Part shown: in pieces, positions 48,965-58,623 of the stretch
Position numbering within the stretch: position 1 is the first letter of the stretch
How the letters are laid out: each line of letters opens with the position of its first letter
DNA from: Metabacillus endolithicus
GTDB lineage: Bacteria > Bacillota > Bacilli > Bacillales > Bacillaceae
Length of the DNA: 64,000 bases
Direction: 5' to 3'
Assembly: GCF_023078335.1 (NCBI RefSeq)
Contig: NZ_CP095550.1
Coordinates: 4,322,001-4,386,000, forward strand
Position numbers and translations under genes: made by a program
The notes under the pieces: model-generated
Databases searched by the model: none
Seen by the model: the letters and a program-made list of their open reading frames with translations, nothing else
Told to the model about the DNA's origin: nothing

Positions 48965-49849
48965 ATGTTGAAAAATCAAGTTAGATCAATTTGTGTAGTT
49001 GGGGCAGGACAAATGGGTCATCAAATTGCCATGTTAAGTGCATTAGCTGGATTTGAAACAGTTATTCAAGATGTAAATGTAGATGCTCTTCAAAAAGCAG
49101 AATCAACTCTACATACAATAATGGACAAATGGGTAGCAAAAGGGAAAATCAGTATTGAAACCAAGGAGCAGGCTTTCCAAAGATTAATATTTTCAACTGA
49201 TTTACTGGATTCTGTGCAAGATGCAGATTTTATTATAGAAGCAATTGTTGAAAAATTAGATGCAAAGCAAGAATTGTTCCGTAAGCTTGATGAATATGCA
49301 AAGCCAGAAGCAATCCTAGCTTCAAATAGTTCAACAATTGTAAATTCACTCTTAGCTGATGTAACGAATCGTCCTGATAAGGTTGTGAATATGCATTTCT
49401 TTTTTCCACCCCTTGTGATGGATTGTGTAGAGGTTGTGAAAAGTGAAGAAACATCTGAGCTTACAGCTCATATGACGATGTTTGTTTGTGAAAAAATGAA
49501 TCGAACGGCCGTTCTTTTACAAAAGGAGATTTCAGGATTTATTGCAAATCGAATTTTAGGGGCATTACAGCGTGAAGCCGTTTATCTGTATGAAAACGGT
49601 TATGCAGATTTTAAAGATATTGATCTTATTTGTAAAAAGGCTCTAAGTCATCCAATAGGACCATTTGAATTAATGGATTTGTCGGGAATCGATGTTGGTT
49701 ACTTTGTTATGCAACAAAGATTTTCAGAAACTGGTGATCCGGCGGATAGACCTGCTGCATGTATTGAGGAAAAAGTAAAGCAAGGCCATTTAGGAAGAAA
49801 AACCGGTAAGGGTTGGTATGAGTATAAGAAAGAAGAGGTCAGAGGCTAA
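48965..49849 (+). CDS. 3-hydroxyacyl-CoA dehydrogenase
   Basis: The 294-residue enzyme has the NAD-binding motif VVGAGQMGHQIA, the catalytic His segment NMHFFFPPLVMDCVEVV and the helical C-terminal dimerisation domain with FIANRIL. It oxidises 3-hydroxyacyl-CoA to the 3-oxo form (Hbd/PaaH type). RBS GGGAGG. First gene of the second operon; it overlaps the thioesterase gene by one base. Confidence 0.9.
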   Translation: MLKNQVRSICVVGAGQMGHQIAMLSALAGFETVIQDVNVDALQKAESTLHTIMDKWVAKGKISIETKEQAFQRLIFSTDLLDSVQDADFIIEAIVEKLDAKQELFRKLDEYAKPEAILASNSSTIVNSLLADVTNRPDKVVNMHFFFPPLVMDCVEVVKSEETSELTAHMTMFVCEKMNRTAVLLQKEISGFIANRILGALQREAVYLYENGYADFKDIDLICKKALSHPIGPFELMDLSGIDVGYFVMQQRFSETGDPADRPAACIEEKVKQGHLGRKTGKGWYEYKKEEVRG

Positions 49850-50253
49850 TGAAGCATGAAACATTAGTAAAAGTTCGTTTTTGTGAAACTGATGCCTTAG
49901 GACATGTAAACAACACCAGCTTTTTTATTTATTTGGAGGAAGCACGGGTTTTATTTTTTGAAAGCATCGGTTATTCGATGAAAATGGATGGCTGGGAATT
50001 TATTCTTGCTTCTACAAAATGTGATTTCATTGGGCAAGCTTTTTTTAATCAAAAACTAAAGATCGAAACAGAGGTTAGCAAAATTGGCAATAAAAGCTTT
50101 CATTTAGCTCACTCCATTATTGATGATGTAACAGGTGAATTGGTTGCTAGAGGTGAGGCAATCATTGTTTATTTTAATTTTGAAATGCAAAAAAGTATGC
50201 CAATTCCGAATGAGTTAAAAGAAGCATTACAAAGTCATCATACCCTTATTTAA
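49849..50253 (+). CDS. Acyl-CoA thioesterase, 4HBT hotdog family
   Basis: This 134-residue hotdog-fold protein has the active-site loop FCETDALGHVNNTSFFIYLEE with the catalytic Asp. It releases free CoA or prevents CoA trapping. Its coupling to the upstream stop (TAATG) supports a shared role with the dehydrogenase. Confidence 0.85.
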   Translation: MKHETLVKVRFCETDALGHVNNTSFFIYLEEARVLFFESIGYSMKMDGWEFILASTKCDFIGQAFFNQKLKIETEVSKIGNKSFHLAHSIIDDVTGELVARGEAIIVYFNFEMQKSMPIPNELKEALQSHHTLI

Positions 50254-50299
50254 ATTAGTAACGATCTAGTTTTATATCCTATTAAAAGGAGTGAAAATC

Positions 50300-51364
50300 A
50301 TGAGTGATATAATTCCAGTCAGAAGTGGAGAGGAGCTTAATGATAAAACAGTTAAAGAATTTTTAATACATCATTTTCCGCAGCTTTCTGAAGAAGATCC
50401 CCTAATCATTAATCAATTTGGAACAGGTGCTTCAAATTTAACGTATGAGCTTAAGCTAGGAAACTGGGAAGGAGTGTTAAGAAGGCCACCACTTGGTCCT
50501 GTTGCACCTAAAGCTCATGATATGAAACGAGAATTTAAAATTTTGAGTGCCCTTCACCCTATGTTTCCACCTGCACCGAAACCGTATCTGTTTTCAGAAG
50601 ACGAAGAGGTGGTCGGAAGTCCATTTCTTATTATGGAAAGAAGGCATGGAATATTGTTAAATACTGATTTTCCTCCCGATACTCCGTCTTCACATGAGCT
50701 TGGAGAAAAGTTAAGCGAAATGATGATTGATACTCTTGTTCAGCTTCACCAAGTTAATTATAAAGGAACAGTTTTAGAAGAACTGAGTAACCCTGATGGC
50801 TTTTTGGAACGTCAGGTTTATGGTTGGATAAAGCGATATCACAGTGCAAAAACAGATGATATTAAAATAATAGATGAATTAACAAATTGGCTAGTAAAAA
50901 ATATTCCTTCTTCACAAGAAGCCACGATCATACATTATGACTTTAAATTCAACAATGCATTATTCTCTCATGATTTTAGTCAACTAACTGGATTGTTTGA
51001 TTGGGAAATGACAACTGTTGGTGATCCATTAGCAGATGTTGGTGCAGCGTTAAGCTATTGGTGTCAGAACGATGATCCGGACCTATTGAAATATGGACTT
51101 GGTAAGCCACCAATAACAGTTAAAGAAGGATTTTATACTAGAAATCAATTTATCGAACGATATGCTGCAAAAAGTGGCCGTGATTTGTCACAAATCCATT
51201 ACTATATGACATTTGCTTATTTTAAGCTAGCGGTCATTTGTCAGCAGATTTATTATCGTTATCATAATGGGCAAACAAATGATAAACGGTTTAAAGACTT
51301 TCATCTATATGTGAAAACACTTATTGAGCATGCTGTATCTGTAAGTCGAGAAAAGGCAAGGTGA
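50300..51364 (+). CDS. Aminoglycoside phosphotransferase-like kinase (ACAD10/11 kinase-domain, LvaA type)
   Basis: This 354-residue protein kinase-like enzyme has the ATP loop and Arg-rich segment TYELKLGNWEGVLRRPPLGP followed by KAHDMKREFKIL, then the catalytic IIHYDFKFNN and the metal-binding FDWEMTTVGDPLADVG. These phrases are characteristic of the kinase domain of ACAD10/ACAD11 and LvaA, which phosphorylates the 4-hydroxyl of a 4-hydroxyacyl-CoA. ATG 50300 has AAAGGAG upstream. Together with the ACAD at 44500 it provides, as two genes, what is one fused protein in animals. Confidence 0.85.
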   Translation: MSDIIPVRSGEELNDKTVKEFLIHHFPQLSEEDPLIINQFGTGASNLTYELKLGNWEGVLRRPPLGPVAPKAHDMKREFKILSALHPMFPPAPKPYLFSEDEEVVGSPFLIMERRHGILLNTDFPPDTPSSHELGEKLSEMMIDTLVQLHQVNYKGTVLEELSNPDGFLERQVYGWIKRYHSAKTDDIKIIDELTNWLVKNIPSSQEATIIHYDFKFNNALFSHDFSQLTGLFDWEMTTVGDPLADVGAALSYWCQNDDPDLLKYGLGKPPITVKEGFYTRNQFIERYAAKSGRDLSQIHYYMTFAYFKLAVICQQIYYRYHNGQTNDKRFKDFHLYVKTLIEHAVSVSREKAR

Positions 51365-51413
51365 ACTCAGGTATGGGCGTTAGGAGATCTCCTTCAAGAA
51401 AGGGGTGTAAAGG

Positions 51414-52145
51414 GTGACAAAGGTACATGTGATCATGAAAAAAGAAGAAATTATTGAGGAGAAAATGGAGGGGAATATTGCAATTGTTATCGATGTCTTA
51501 CTGGCAACCTCAACAATCACCTGTGCACTTGTGGATGGGGCGAAAGCGGTTATTCCTGTTCATAATGCAGAAGAAGCTCGTGTAGCCTCAAATCTTATCA
51601 GAGCAGAAAATCACATACTAGTTGGAGAATATGAGGGGAAAACAATTGAGGGTTTTTATGATCCAATGCCAACCATTTTAAAAGACAGCATTCAAGGCAA
51701 GCATATGATCTTATCTACAACAAATGGAACAGTAGCAATTAATAAATCAAAAAAAGCAAATAAAATTTATATTTGTTCTCTATTAAATGGAAAAGCAGTT
51801 GCAAATACAATTACTCATTTTCATAAAGATGATTCTATTATTATTGTGTGTTCTGGATCTTCAGATCAGTTTTGTTTAGAAGATTTTTATGGAGCGGGGC
51901 ATCTTATCTATCATTTACAAGAAAAGATGCATTTACAGCTAACAGATTCGGCTAAGGCAGCTCGACTTTTTTATGAAAGCAATAAATCTGTTGCTGAAAC
52001 GATTCTTCTTTCATCAAGGGTAGGAGAAATGCTTGAAAAATATGGATTCATTGATGAAGTGAAAGTTGTTAGCCAAAAAGATTGCTTTGAAATTGTTCCA
52101 TTTTTTGACGGAGAAAAAATTATAGCAGGGGGAGAGTGTGTATGA
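51414..52145 (+). CDS. ComB (2-phosphosulfolactate phosphatase) family protein
   Basis: The 243-residue protein shows the ComB pattern: IAIVIDVLLATSTITCALVD, VGEYEGKTIEGFYDP and LSTTNGTVAI. Known members are magnesium-dependent phosphatases that form sulfolactate for coenzyme M, or in Bacillus relatives sulfolactate of spores. Here it sits between the kinase and a dehydrogenase in a catabolic operon, so another phosphorylated acid is a plausible substrate. GTG 51414 follows AAGGGGTG. It overlaps the next gene by four bases. Confidence 0.82.
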   Translation: MTKVHVIMKKEEIIEEKMEGNIAIVIDVLLATSTITCALVDGAKAVIPVHNAEEARVASNLIRAENHILVGEYEGKTIEGFYDPMPTILKDSIQGKHMILSTTNGTVAINKSKKANKIYICSLLNGKAVANTITHFHKDDSIIIVCSGSSDQFCLEDFYGAGHLIYHLQEKMHLQLTDSAKAARLFYESNKSVAETILLSSRVGEMLEKYGFIDEVKVVSQKDCFEIVPFFDGEKIIAGGECV

Positions 52146-53890
52146 CTTTACTAGCTAATAAAGGCGGTAGCTTTTTATATGACTATGATTTACCTTTAAA
52201 TCTATTTACTCCTGAAGATGTAACAGATGAACAAAAAATGATTGAAAAAACGGCAAAACAGTTTGTAGAAAAAGATGTAACACCTGTTAGAGAGAGAATT
52301 GAAAATCAAGATTTTGATAAAGTAGTAGAGTTGTTAAAAAAAGCCGGTGAGCTTGGACTCCTTGCACACAGTGTACCGGAGCAGTATGGTGGGCTAGGTC
52401 TTGACAAGGTTAGTAAAGGTATTGTTGGAGAAGTTGTCGGAAGGTCTGGTGGATATGGTGTTGCCCATTCAAATCATACATGTATCGCTACTCTTCCGAT
52501 CACTTATTTTGGTACAAAGCAACAAAAAGAACGTTACTTACCTAAATTGGCTTCAGGAGAATATCTTGGTGCATATTGCTTAACGGAGCCGAATGCGGGT
52601 TCAGATGCTCTGGCGTCACAAACAACTGCAAAACTAAATGACCAAGGAACTCATTATCTGTTAAACGGTACAAAACTTTATATTACAAATGCAATATTTT
52701 CAGATACATTCATTGTATATGCGAAAGTAGATGGTGATAAATTTTCGGCCTTTATTGTTGAAAAGAACTATCCTGGAATTTCTTTAGGACCTGAGGAACA
52801 AAAGATGGGTATTAAAGGTTCCTCTACAAGAGCTGTTATTTTAGAGGATTGTCTAGTTCCTAAAGAAAATCTATTAGGAGAAATCGGGAAAGGTCATGTT
52901 ATAGCTCTAAATGTTCTAAATTTAGGGCGGTTTAACTTAGGGTCTGCGTGTGTAGGGGGTGCAAAGTATGCATTAGAACTTGCACTTTCTTATACAAAAC
53001 AGCGGATTCAATTTGGTAAATCAATTGCAGATTTCCCTGCCACAAAGGAAAAAATAGCCCTGATGTCAGCACGTATATTCGCCGCTGAGTCTATTCAATA
53101 TCGAACTGCAGGGTTGCTCGAAGAAATTCTAGGTAACATAACAGAAGATGAAGATATCACAGCTATCGGAAAGAAATTAATGGAATACGCTACAGAATGT
53201 GCCATCTGTAAAGTATATGGATCTGAAACACTTGATTCAGTCAGTGATGAGGCTCTTCAATTACACGGTGGGGCAGGCTTTATTAAGGAATATACGATCG
53301 AGCAAGTTTATCGAGATTCACGTATTAATCGAATTTTCGAAGGAACAAATGAGATTAATCGCTTGTTATTACCGACCCATTTATTTAGAAAAGCTTTAAA
53401 AGGAGAAATTCCTCTAGAAGAGATGATTCAAACAGCGATTCAAAATTTGGCCGTGAACCCAAGTCAAGATAATGGGGAGTTTTCTCAGGAAAAGGCGGCA
53501 ATAAGCGCAATGAGAAACGTTTTTTTAGCTTGTATTGGAGCTGTTTATGAGCAATTCGGCGAAAAACTTTTTGATGAACAAGAAACACTAATGAAATTAT
53601 CAAATATAGCAATAGAGCTTTATGCAGCTGAATCGACTCTTGCTAGGTCAATAAAGCGGGATGATCGATTAAAAAGGTTACTAGCAAGAACAGTCTTGGA
53701 ACAGTCACTGCTTTCTGTTGAAGTCATGTCAAGACAACTTGTGAATGGCGTGGTAAACGGTAAAAAAAGAAGCTTATTTATACAAATGATAACGAGTCAC
53801 CTTCAATCAGTTGACGTTACGTCAACGGTAGAAGAAAAGCGTGAAATTGCACGGGCTCAATTTGAAGCTGAACGATTTGTAACGAAATGA
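52142..53890 (+). CDS. Acyl-CoA dehydrogenase, long FadE-like type
   Basis: This 582-residue dehydrogenase has YCLTEPNAGSDALAS, the FAD-binding core, the conventional IFEGTNEINRLLLP segment and an extra C-terminal helical extension as in B. subtilis FadE. It introduces the first double bond in beta-oxidation. ATG 52142 follows GGGGGAG and overlaps the comB-like stop (ATGA). Confidence 0.88.
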   Translation: MTLLANKGGSFLYDYDLPLNLFTPEDVTDEQKMIEKTAKQFVEKDVTPVRERIENQDFDKVVELLKKAGELGLLAHSVPEQYGGLGLDKVSKGIVGEVVGRSGGYGVAHSNHTCIATLPITYFGTKQQKERYLPKLASGEYLGAYCLTEPNAGSDALASQTTAKLNDQGTHYLLNGTKLYITNAIFSDTFIVYAKVDGDKFSAFIVEKNYPGISLGPEEQKMGIKGSSTRAVILEDCLVPKENLLGEIGKGHVIALNVLNLGRFNLGSACVGGAKYALELALSYTKQRIQFGKSIADFPATKEKIALMSARIFAAESIQYRTAGLLEEILGNITEDEDITAIGKKLMEYATECAICKVYGSETLDSVSDEALQLHGGAGFIKEYTIEQVYRDSRINRIFEGTNEINRLLLPTHLFRKALKGEIPLEEMIQTAIQNLAVNPSQDNGEFSQEKAAISAMRNVFLACIGAVYEQFGEKLFDEQETLMKLSNIAIELYAAESTLARSIKRDDRLKRLLARTVLEQSLLSVEVMSRQLVNGVVNGKKRSLFIQMITSHLQSVDVTSTVEEKREIARAQFEAERFVTK

Positions 53891-53900
53891 GGTGCTGTTA

Positions 53901-54665
53901 ATGAGGTTTTTAAATAAACTTGCTGTTATTACCGGAGCTGGGAGTGGAATTGGAGAAGCAACAGCGATACGCTTAGCTAAGGAAGGAGCAACAGTTGTTT
54001 TAGTAGGAAGAACAAAAGAAAAGCTTGAAAAAGTTGCTAGAATTATTAATGAATCTAAAGCTTGTGAAAAAGCTATTCCATACCCGGCCGATGTGACTTC
54101 TGAGGATAGTATAAAGAAACTTGCTATTTTTTTAGAAAGCGAATATCCATCACTTGATATTGTTGTAAACAACGCTGGAGGCTCATCAAAATCTACCATT
54201 CTTGAAACTACGGAAGAGCAGTGGGACACAGTACAGGCTGTTAATTTGAAAAGTATCTTTTTAGTTTCGAAACATCTCGGGAAACTAATGAAAGAACAAA
54301 ACTTAACAGATTACCGTTCAATCGTAAATGTTGCTTCATTATCGGGGTATAAGGCTGGTGCTCAAATTCCACATTATAGCTCGGCAAAAGCTGGGGTTAT
54401 TAATTTTTCAAGAGCCTTAGCATTAGAGCTTGCTCCTTATAAAATTCGTGTTAATTCTGTTTCACCTGGATTTGTTGAAACACCGTTAACTGAGAAGGGG
54501 TTGGAAAATGAGGCTTTTGTAAAAGCGATTAAACGTAGTACTGCGCTTGAACGCGTTGGGCAACCTGATGAAGTAGCAAATGTAATTGCTTTTGTTGCAT
54601 CTAATGAGGCTTCATATATGACAGGATCAGATGTGTTGGTTGATGGAGGCTGGCTTATTAAATAA
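53901..54665 (+). CDS. SDR family oxidoreductase
   Basis: This 254-residue classical SDR has TGAGSGIGEA, NNAGG, the Ser in VNVASLSG and the Tyr-Lys pair in HYSSAKAGV. ATG 53901 has GAGGTG six bases upstream and is preferred to GTG 53892. Ten bases separate it from the dehydrogenase gene, so it is in the same operon. It probably acts on a hydroxyacyl or oxoacyl-CoA. Confidence 0.85.
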   Translation: MRFLNKLAVITGAGSGIGEATAIRLAKEGATVVLVGRTKEKLEKVARIINESKACEKAIPYPADVTSEDSIKKLAIFLESEYPSLDIVVNNAGGSSKSTILETTEEQWDTVQAVNLKSIFLVSKHLGKLMKEQNLTDYRSIVNVASLSGYKAGAQIPHYSSAKAGVINFSRALALELAPYKIRVNSVSPGFVETPLTEKGLENEAFVKAIKRSTALERVGQPDEVANVIAFVASNEASYMTGSDVLVDGGWLIK

Positions 54666-54717
54666 CGGTATGCCAATTCAAAGGTTTTTACTAGTTTATT
54701 AAAAAGGAGTCAATCAA

Positions 54718-55485
54718 ATGAGTGATTTATTGATAGAAAGAGAAGGGGCAGTGTTAACTCTTTGTCTTAATAGACCTGAAAATTTGAATGCTTTTAGTGC
54801 AGAAATGATTAGAATGTTAACAAAAACATTTCAAGACGCTCAACTTGATGAGGAAGTACGTGTGATTGTATTGAAGGGATCGGGGCGATCTTTCTCTGCC
54901 GGTGGAGATGTAAAAACAATGGGAACATCAACTGGTTCAGAGGTTTATGAACATATTGGTCAATTAAATGAATGCATTAAAGCAATGACAGAACTTGAAA
55001 AACCAATTATTGCGGCTGTACATGGTTTTGCAGCAGGAGCAGCTTTTAATTTGGCATTAGCTTGTGACATGATTTATGCATCAGAAGAAAGTAAATTTGT
55101 CATGAGCTTTTCACAAGTAGGATTGATATCTGATGGTGGTGGATTACACTTTCTTCCAAAAATAATTGGACCTTATCGGGCAAAAGAGCTCTTCTTTTCA
55201 GCAAAACCAATAACTGCTCAGCAGGCTTACCAATACGGGATTGTTAACGAGCTTATTCCGTTAGATGAATTATCAAGCCGTGTGGCTGCAATTGCTAATG
55301 AACTTTCACAAGGTGCTGTAAGAGCATACGGACTCATGAAAAAAATTATTCATTCTGCAGGTTCATTAGAAAATGTGTTGGAGATAGAAAGAATTACTCA
55401 AACGTATATGATTCAAACGGAAGATCATAAAGAAGGTGTTAAAGCATTTAAAGAAAAACGGAAACCACAATTCAAAGGGAAGTAG
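54718..55485 (+). CDS. Enoyl-CoA hydratase/isomerase family protein
   Basis: The 255-residue crotonase-fold protein has the oxyanion hole segments FSAGGDVKTMG and AAVHGFAAGAAFNLALACD. The residues of the second loop (VGLISDGGGLHFLP) resemble the PaaG/isomerase-like group, where Asp replaces the hydratase Glu, so isomerase activity is possible. RBS AAAAGGAG. Confidence 0.85.
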   Translation: MSDLLIEREGAVLTLCLNRPENLNAFSAEMIRMLTKTFQDAQLDEEVRVIVLKGSGRSFSAGGDVKTMGTSTGSEVYEHIGQLNECIKAMTELEKPIIAAVHGFAAGAAFNLALACDMIYASEESKFVMSFSQVGLISDGGGLHFLPKIIGPYRAKELFFSAKPITAQQAYQYGIVNELIPLDELSSRVAAIANELSQGAVRAYGLMKKIIHSAGSLENVLEIERITQTYMIQTEDHKEGVKAFKEKRKPQFKGK

Positions 55486-55497
55486 GAGGATATTAAG

Positions 55498-56481
55498 ATG
55501 AAAGCTATTCAATTTGAACAATATGGCGGACCTGAGGTATTAAAATATATAGATTTAGATTATCCAAAACCAAGAGATTTTGAGGTTGTTATAAAAATTG
55601 AAGCAATAGGTGTAAACTATGCAGACACAGCAAGAAGAGAGGGACAGTATGTAGTCGATACACCTCTTCCTTATGTACCAGGCTCAGAAGTCGCAGGTAC
55701 AGTGGTCGAGGTGGGCAAGGATGTTAAAGGAATTTCGGTTGGTAGCCGAGTTGTTACATTACTAAGCTCACGAAAAGCTACGGGTTATGCTGAATACACA
55801 GTTGCGGATGGAAGAGCACTTATTCCAGTGCCGGACAATGTGGAGTTTAGTACAGCTGTAGCCTTACCGTTACAAGGGCTGAGTGCTTATCATATATTAA
55901 AAACAATGGGAAGACTAGAGAAAGGAGAGACGGTATTAATTCATGCAGCAGCAGGTGGGGTTGGAACATTAGCTGTACAACTTGCTAAATTGTTTGGAGC
56001 TGGGAAAGTTATTGCTACGGCAAGTACAGATGAAAAACTGGCATTAGCAAAAGAACTTGGAGCTGATGTTCTAATCAATTATACAAAAGAGGGATGGGAA
56101 AAAGAGGTATTAACCGCAACAAATGGAGTTGGAGCGGATGTTGCATTAGAGATGGCAGGTGGAGATGTTTTCCGAAAAACACTGGATTGTTTAGCACCTT
56201 TTGGTCGGTTAGTTATTTATGGGGTTGCCAGTGGAGAACAAGCTAGATTATATCCTTCATCTTTAATGGCAGAAAATAAATCGGTCATTGGCTTCTTTTT
56301 ACCGGGAATTATGAAAAAACAAGAGTTGTATAGTAGTAGCTTAACAGAACTATTAACATATGTTAACGATGGAACACTCTTACTTAAAATAGGTGGAGTT
56401 TTCCCTTTAGAAAAAGCAGCAGATGTACATCGTCTACTTCAAAGTAGGAAAACTCAGGGGAAGTTGGTATTAGTTCCATAA
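55498..56481 (+). CDS. Quinone oxidoreductase family (zinc-independent MDR)
   Basis: This 327-residue medium-chain dehydrogenase/reductase has the nucleotide-binding motif HAAAGGVGTLAVQLAK and no structural zinc cysteines. Typical members reduce quinones or enoyl compounds with NADPH. It is the last gene of the operon, 12 bases behind the hydratase-like gene, and a terminator follows. It may reduce an alpha,beta-unsaturated by-product. Confidence 0.85.
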   Translation: MKAIQFEQYGGPEVLKYIDLDYPKPRDFEVVIKIEAIGVNYADTARREGQYVVDTPLPYVPGSEVAGTVVEVGKDVKGISVGSRVVTLLSSRKATGYAEYTVADGRALIPVPDNVEFSTAVALPLQGLSAYHILKTMGRLEKGETVLIHAAAGGVGTLAVQLAKLFGAGKVIATASTDEKLALAKELGADVLINYTKEGWEKEVLTATNGVGADVALEMAGGDVFRKTLDCLAPFGRLVIYGVASGEQARLYPSSLMAENKSVIGFFLPGIMKKQELYSSSLTELLTYVNDGTLLLKIGGVFPLEKAADVHRLLQSRKTQGKLVLVP

Positions 56482-56546
56482 TCTAAAGGATATTTTTTGC
56501 TACAAAACGTGGTAAACTTCAGCAGTATGCATTTAATTTTTATCTA

Positions 56547-56575
56547 CAAAAAAGTCGGAAATTCCGGCTTTTTTA
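56547..56575 (+). terminator. Terminator of the acyl-CoA cluster
   Basis: AAAAAGTCGGAA and TTCCGGCTTTTTT pair with one G-T wobble, followed by TTAA. Confidence 0.85.
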
Positions 56576-56774
56576 ACTTTATTAGTCATAATTCACACCC
56601 TATATCATATATTAATTTTGTCGAGGTTATTTTTCATATATTGACAAACTTTTATTACTATGTACACTTATTTTAAAGGTATAAACATTTATATATGTAA
56701 ATTCAATAGGAATATGTTCGTTATATAAAACTAATGTACTAGTATAGAGGTCATGAAAAAGGGGAAGGGAAGCA

Positions 56775-58574
56775 ATGAATAGTGAAATAACAAATCAAGA
56801 GGAAGCTATACAAACACTGGAACTTTATGCTGTTGTATCCTCAAATGGGAGATTTCAATACATTTCTTCTAATTCTTTTGAATTAATAGGCTACACAAGT
56901 ACGGATCTAATTGGACGATATATAAAAGATTTTATTCATAATGAAGATTTATTTTTAATAGAGAGTTATTTTTATAACGAACATCATTTATATCCATGTT
57001 CCATACGATTTTTGATGCAAAATGGTAGATATATTTGGCTAGAATCAAATGCTGATTTTATCCGAAGTAACATCCAAAAAGAAGGACATGATATTATTCT
57101 CAAGATGAAAGCATTAACACCTCATTCGATTAATGATACGGCTACCGTTGAAGATCAATCGAATGATGTAATAAATGAACATGATGAATGGGCTATATTA
57201 CAGGATTTACCTACACCAGTCTTTATTTCTAGGAAAGGTAAGTTACTCTTTGTAAACAAGGCATTCCAAGAGTTGTTAGGTGCTAGATCTTCGGATCAAT
57301 TAATAGGTAAGCATACGTTTGATTTTATCGATGAATCTTTTCATTCGGTTATTAAAAATAGAGAGTCGCGGTTACATAAAGGAGAAAGAGTAGGTATTAT
57401 TGAGGAAACATGGCGCAGGATTGATGGGCGTGAAATAAATGTAGAGATTATGGCATCTTTAACAAATGTTGATGGGGGACAAGCAGAAATTGTCATATTA
57501 AATGATATCTCATCCCGAAGGAATTTCCAAAAAATTCTTCAAAAGAGTAGGGAACGGTATCAGCGTTTAATTGATAATTCGATTGATACAATTGCAGTTA
57601 TTCATAAGGATCAATTTGTTTTCATGAACGAGTCTGGTATTAAGCTTTTTGATGCGGAGTGCTACCCTGACTTGTTAGGGCGGAATATATATGATTACCT
57701 ACATCCTAATGACCATCAAACAATGAAAAATACATTGAAAAACATACAAGATGGGGTTGCTGATGTTCAAGTAACAAACCAATCTTGGTTAATTTCCAAT
57801 GAAAAAAAGGTTTTTACAGAAATGGTTTGTATTCCAACTACATATTTTGGTGAGCAAGCTGTTCAAGTTATCCTTCGTGATATTTCGTATAGGAAAAAAA
57901 CAGAGGAGCTCATGTTGCGTTCTGAAAAACTATCTATAGCAGGCCAATTAGCTGCTGGAATTGCCCATGAAATACGAAATCCATTGACTGCGATTAAGGG
58001 ATTTTTACAAATTATGCATCCCGATTTAGAACATCACCGTCAATATTTGAATATTATCTTTTCTGAGCTGAATCGAATTGAGATGATATTAAGTGAACTT
58101 CTTGTTCTTGCAAAACCACAGGAAACAAAATTTAAAAAAACGAATTTAATTACCTTATTAAACGATGTAGCGATGCTACTTGAAACACAAGGTAATATGA
58201 AAAATGTTGCTATTGTTCAAAATCATGACAATCAATCTTTATCAATTAATTGTGATGAAAATCAATTAAAGCAATTGTTTATAAATTTATATAAAAATGC
58301 TATTGATGCGATGCCTAAAGGCGGAAAAGTATCTGTATTAACAAAAAAATCAAATCATAATGTTCAAATTATTGTTAAAGATGATGGAGAGGGAATTCCT
58401 CCAAGCGTTTTAAAAAGAATAGGTGAGCCGTTTCTTACAACAAAAGAAAAAGGAAACGGATTAGGTTTAATGATAAGTTATAAAATCGTTGAAAATCATA
58501 ATGGAAGTATGTCGGTCGATAGTCAACAAGGAATAGGGAGTACTTTCACCATTACATTACCTTTTATAGAATAA
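56775..58574 (+). CDS. kinA: Sporulation-type sensor histidine kinase KinA
   Basis: This 599-residue soluble kinase has three PAS domains (about 10-115, 140-255, 265-375), a dimerisation HisKA domain with phospho-His398 in AAGIAHEIRNPLTAIKGF, and an HATPase_c domain with N, G1 (VKDDGEGIP) and G2 (GNGLGLMI) boxes. No membrane span is present. The length and three-PAS layout match B. subtilis KinA (606 residues), which feeds the Spo0F/Spo0B/Spo0A phosphorelay. The pbpH-kinA-patA synteny agrees, though the acyl-CoA cluster separates pbpH here. RBS GGGGAAGGGAAG. Confidence 0.87.
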   Translation: MNSEITNQEEAIQTLELYAVVSSNGRFQYISSNSFELIGYTSTDLIGRYIKDFIHNEDLFLIESYFYNEHHLYPCSIRFLMQNGRYIWLESNADFIRSNIQKEGHDIILKMKALTPHSINDTATVEDQSNDVINEHDEWAILQDLPTPVFISRKGKLLFVNKAFQELLGARSSDQLIGKHTFDFIDESFHSVIKNRESRLHKGERVGIIEETWRRIDGREINVEIMASLTNVDGGQAEIVILNDISSRRNFQKILQKSRERYQRLIDNSIDTIAVIHKDQFVFMNESGIKLFDAECYPDLLGRNIYDYLHPNDHQTMKNTLKNIQDGVADVQVTNQSWLISNEKKVFTEMVCIPTTYFGEQAVQVILRDISYRKKTEELMLRSEKLSIAGQLAAGIAHEIRNPLTAIKGFLQIMHPDLEHHRQYLNIIFSELNRIEMILSELLVLAKPQETKFKKTNLITLLNDVAMLLETQGNMKNVAIVQNHDNQSLSINCDENQLKQLFINLYKNAIDAMPKGGKVSVLTKKSNHNVQIIVKDDGEGIPPSVLKRIGEPFLTTKEKGNGLGLMISYKIVENHNGSMSVDSQQGIGSTFTITLPFIE

Positions 58575-58577
58575 GCA

Positions 58578-58616
58578 AAAAAGAACCAACAGATAATATT
58601 CGTTGGTTCTTTTTGT
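58578..58616. terminator. Bidirectional terminator between kinA and patA
   Basis: AAAAAGAACCAAC pairs with GTTGGTTCTTTTT around an eleven-base loop. Confidence 0.88.
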
Positions 58617-58623
58617 AAATGAG

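Noticed and set aside
56641..56774. Sigma-H promoter of kinA
   Set aside because: TAGGAATAT resembles the -35 element, but no GAAT -10 lies at the right distance.
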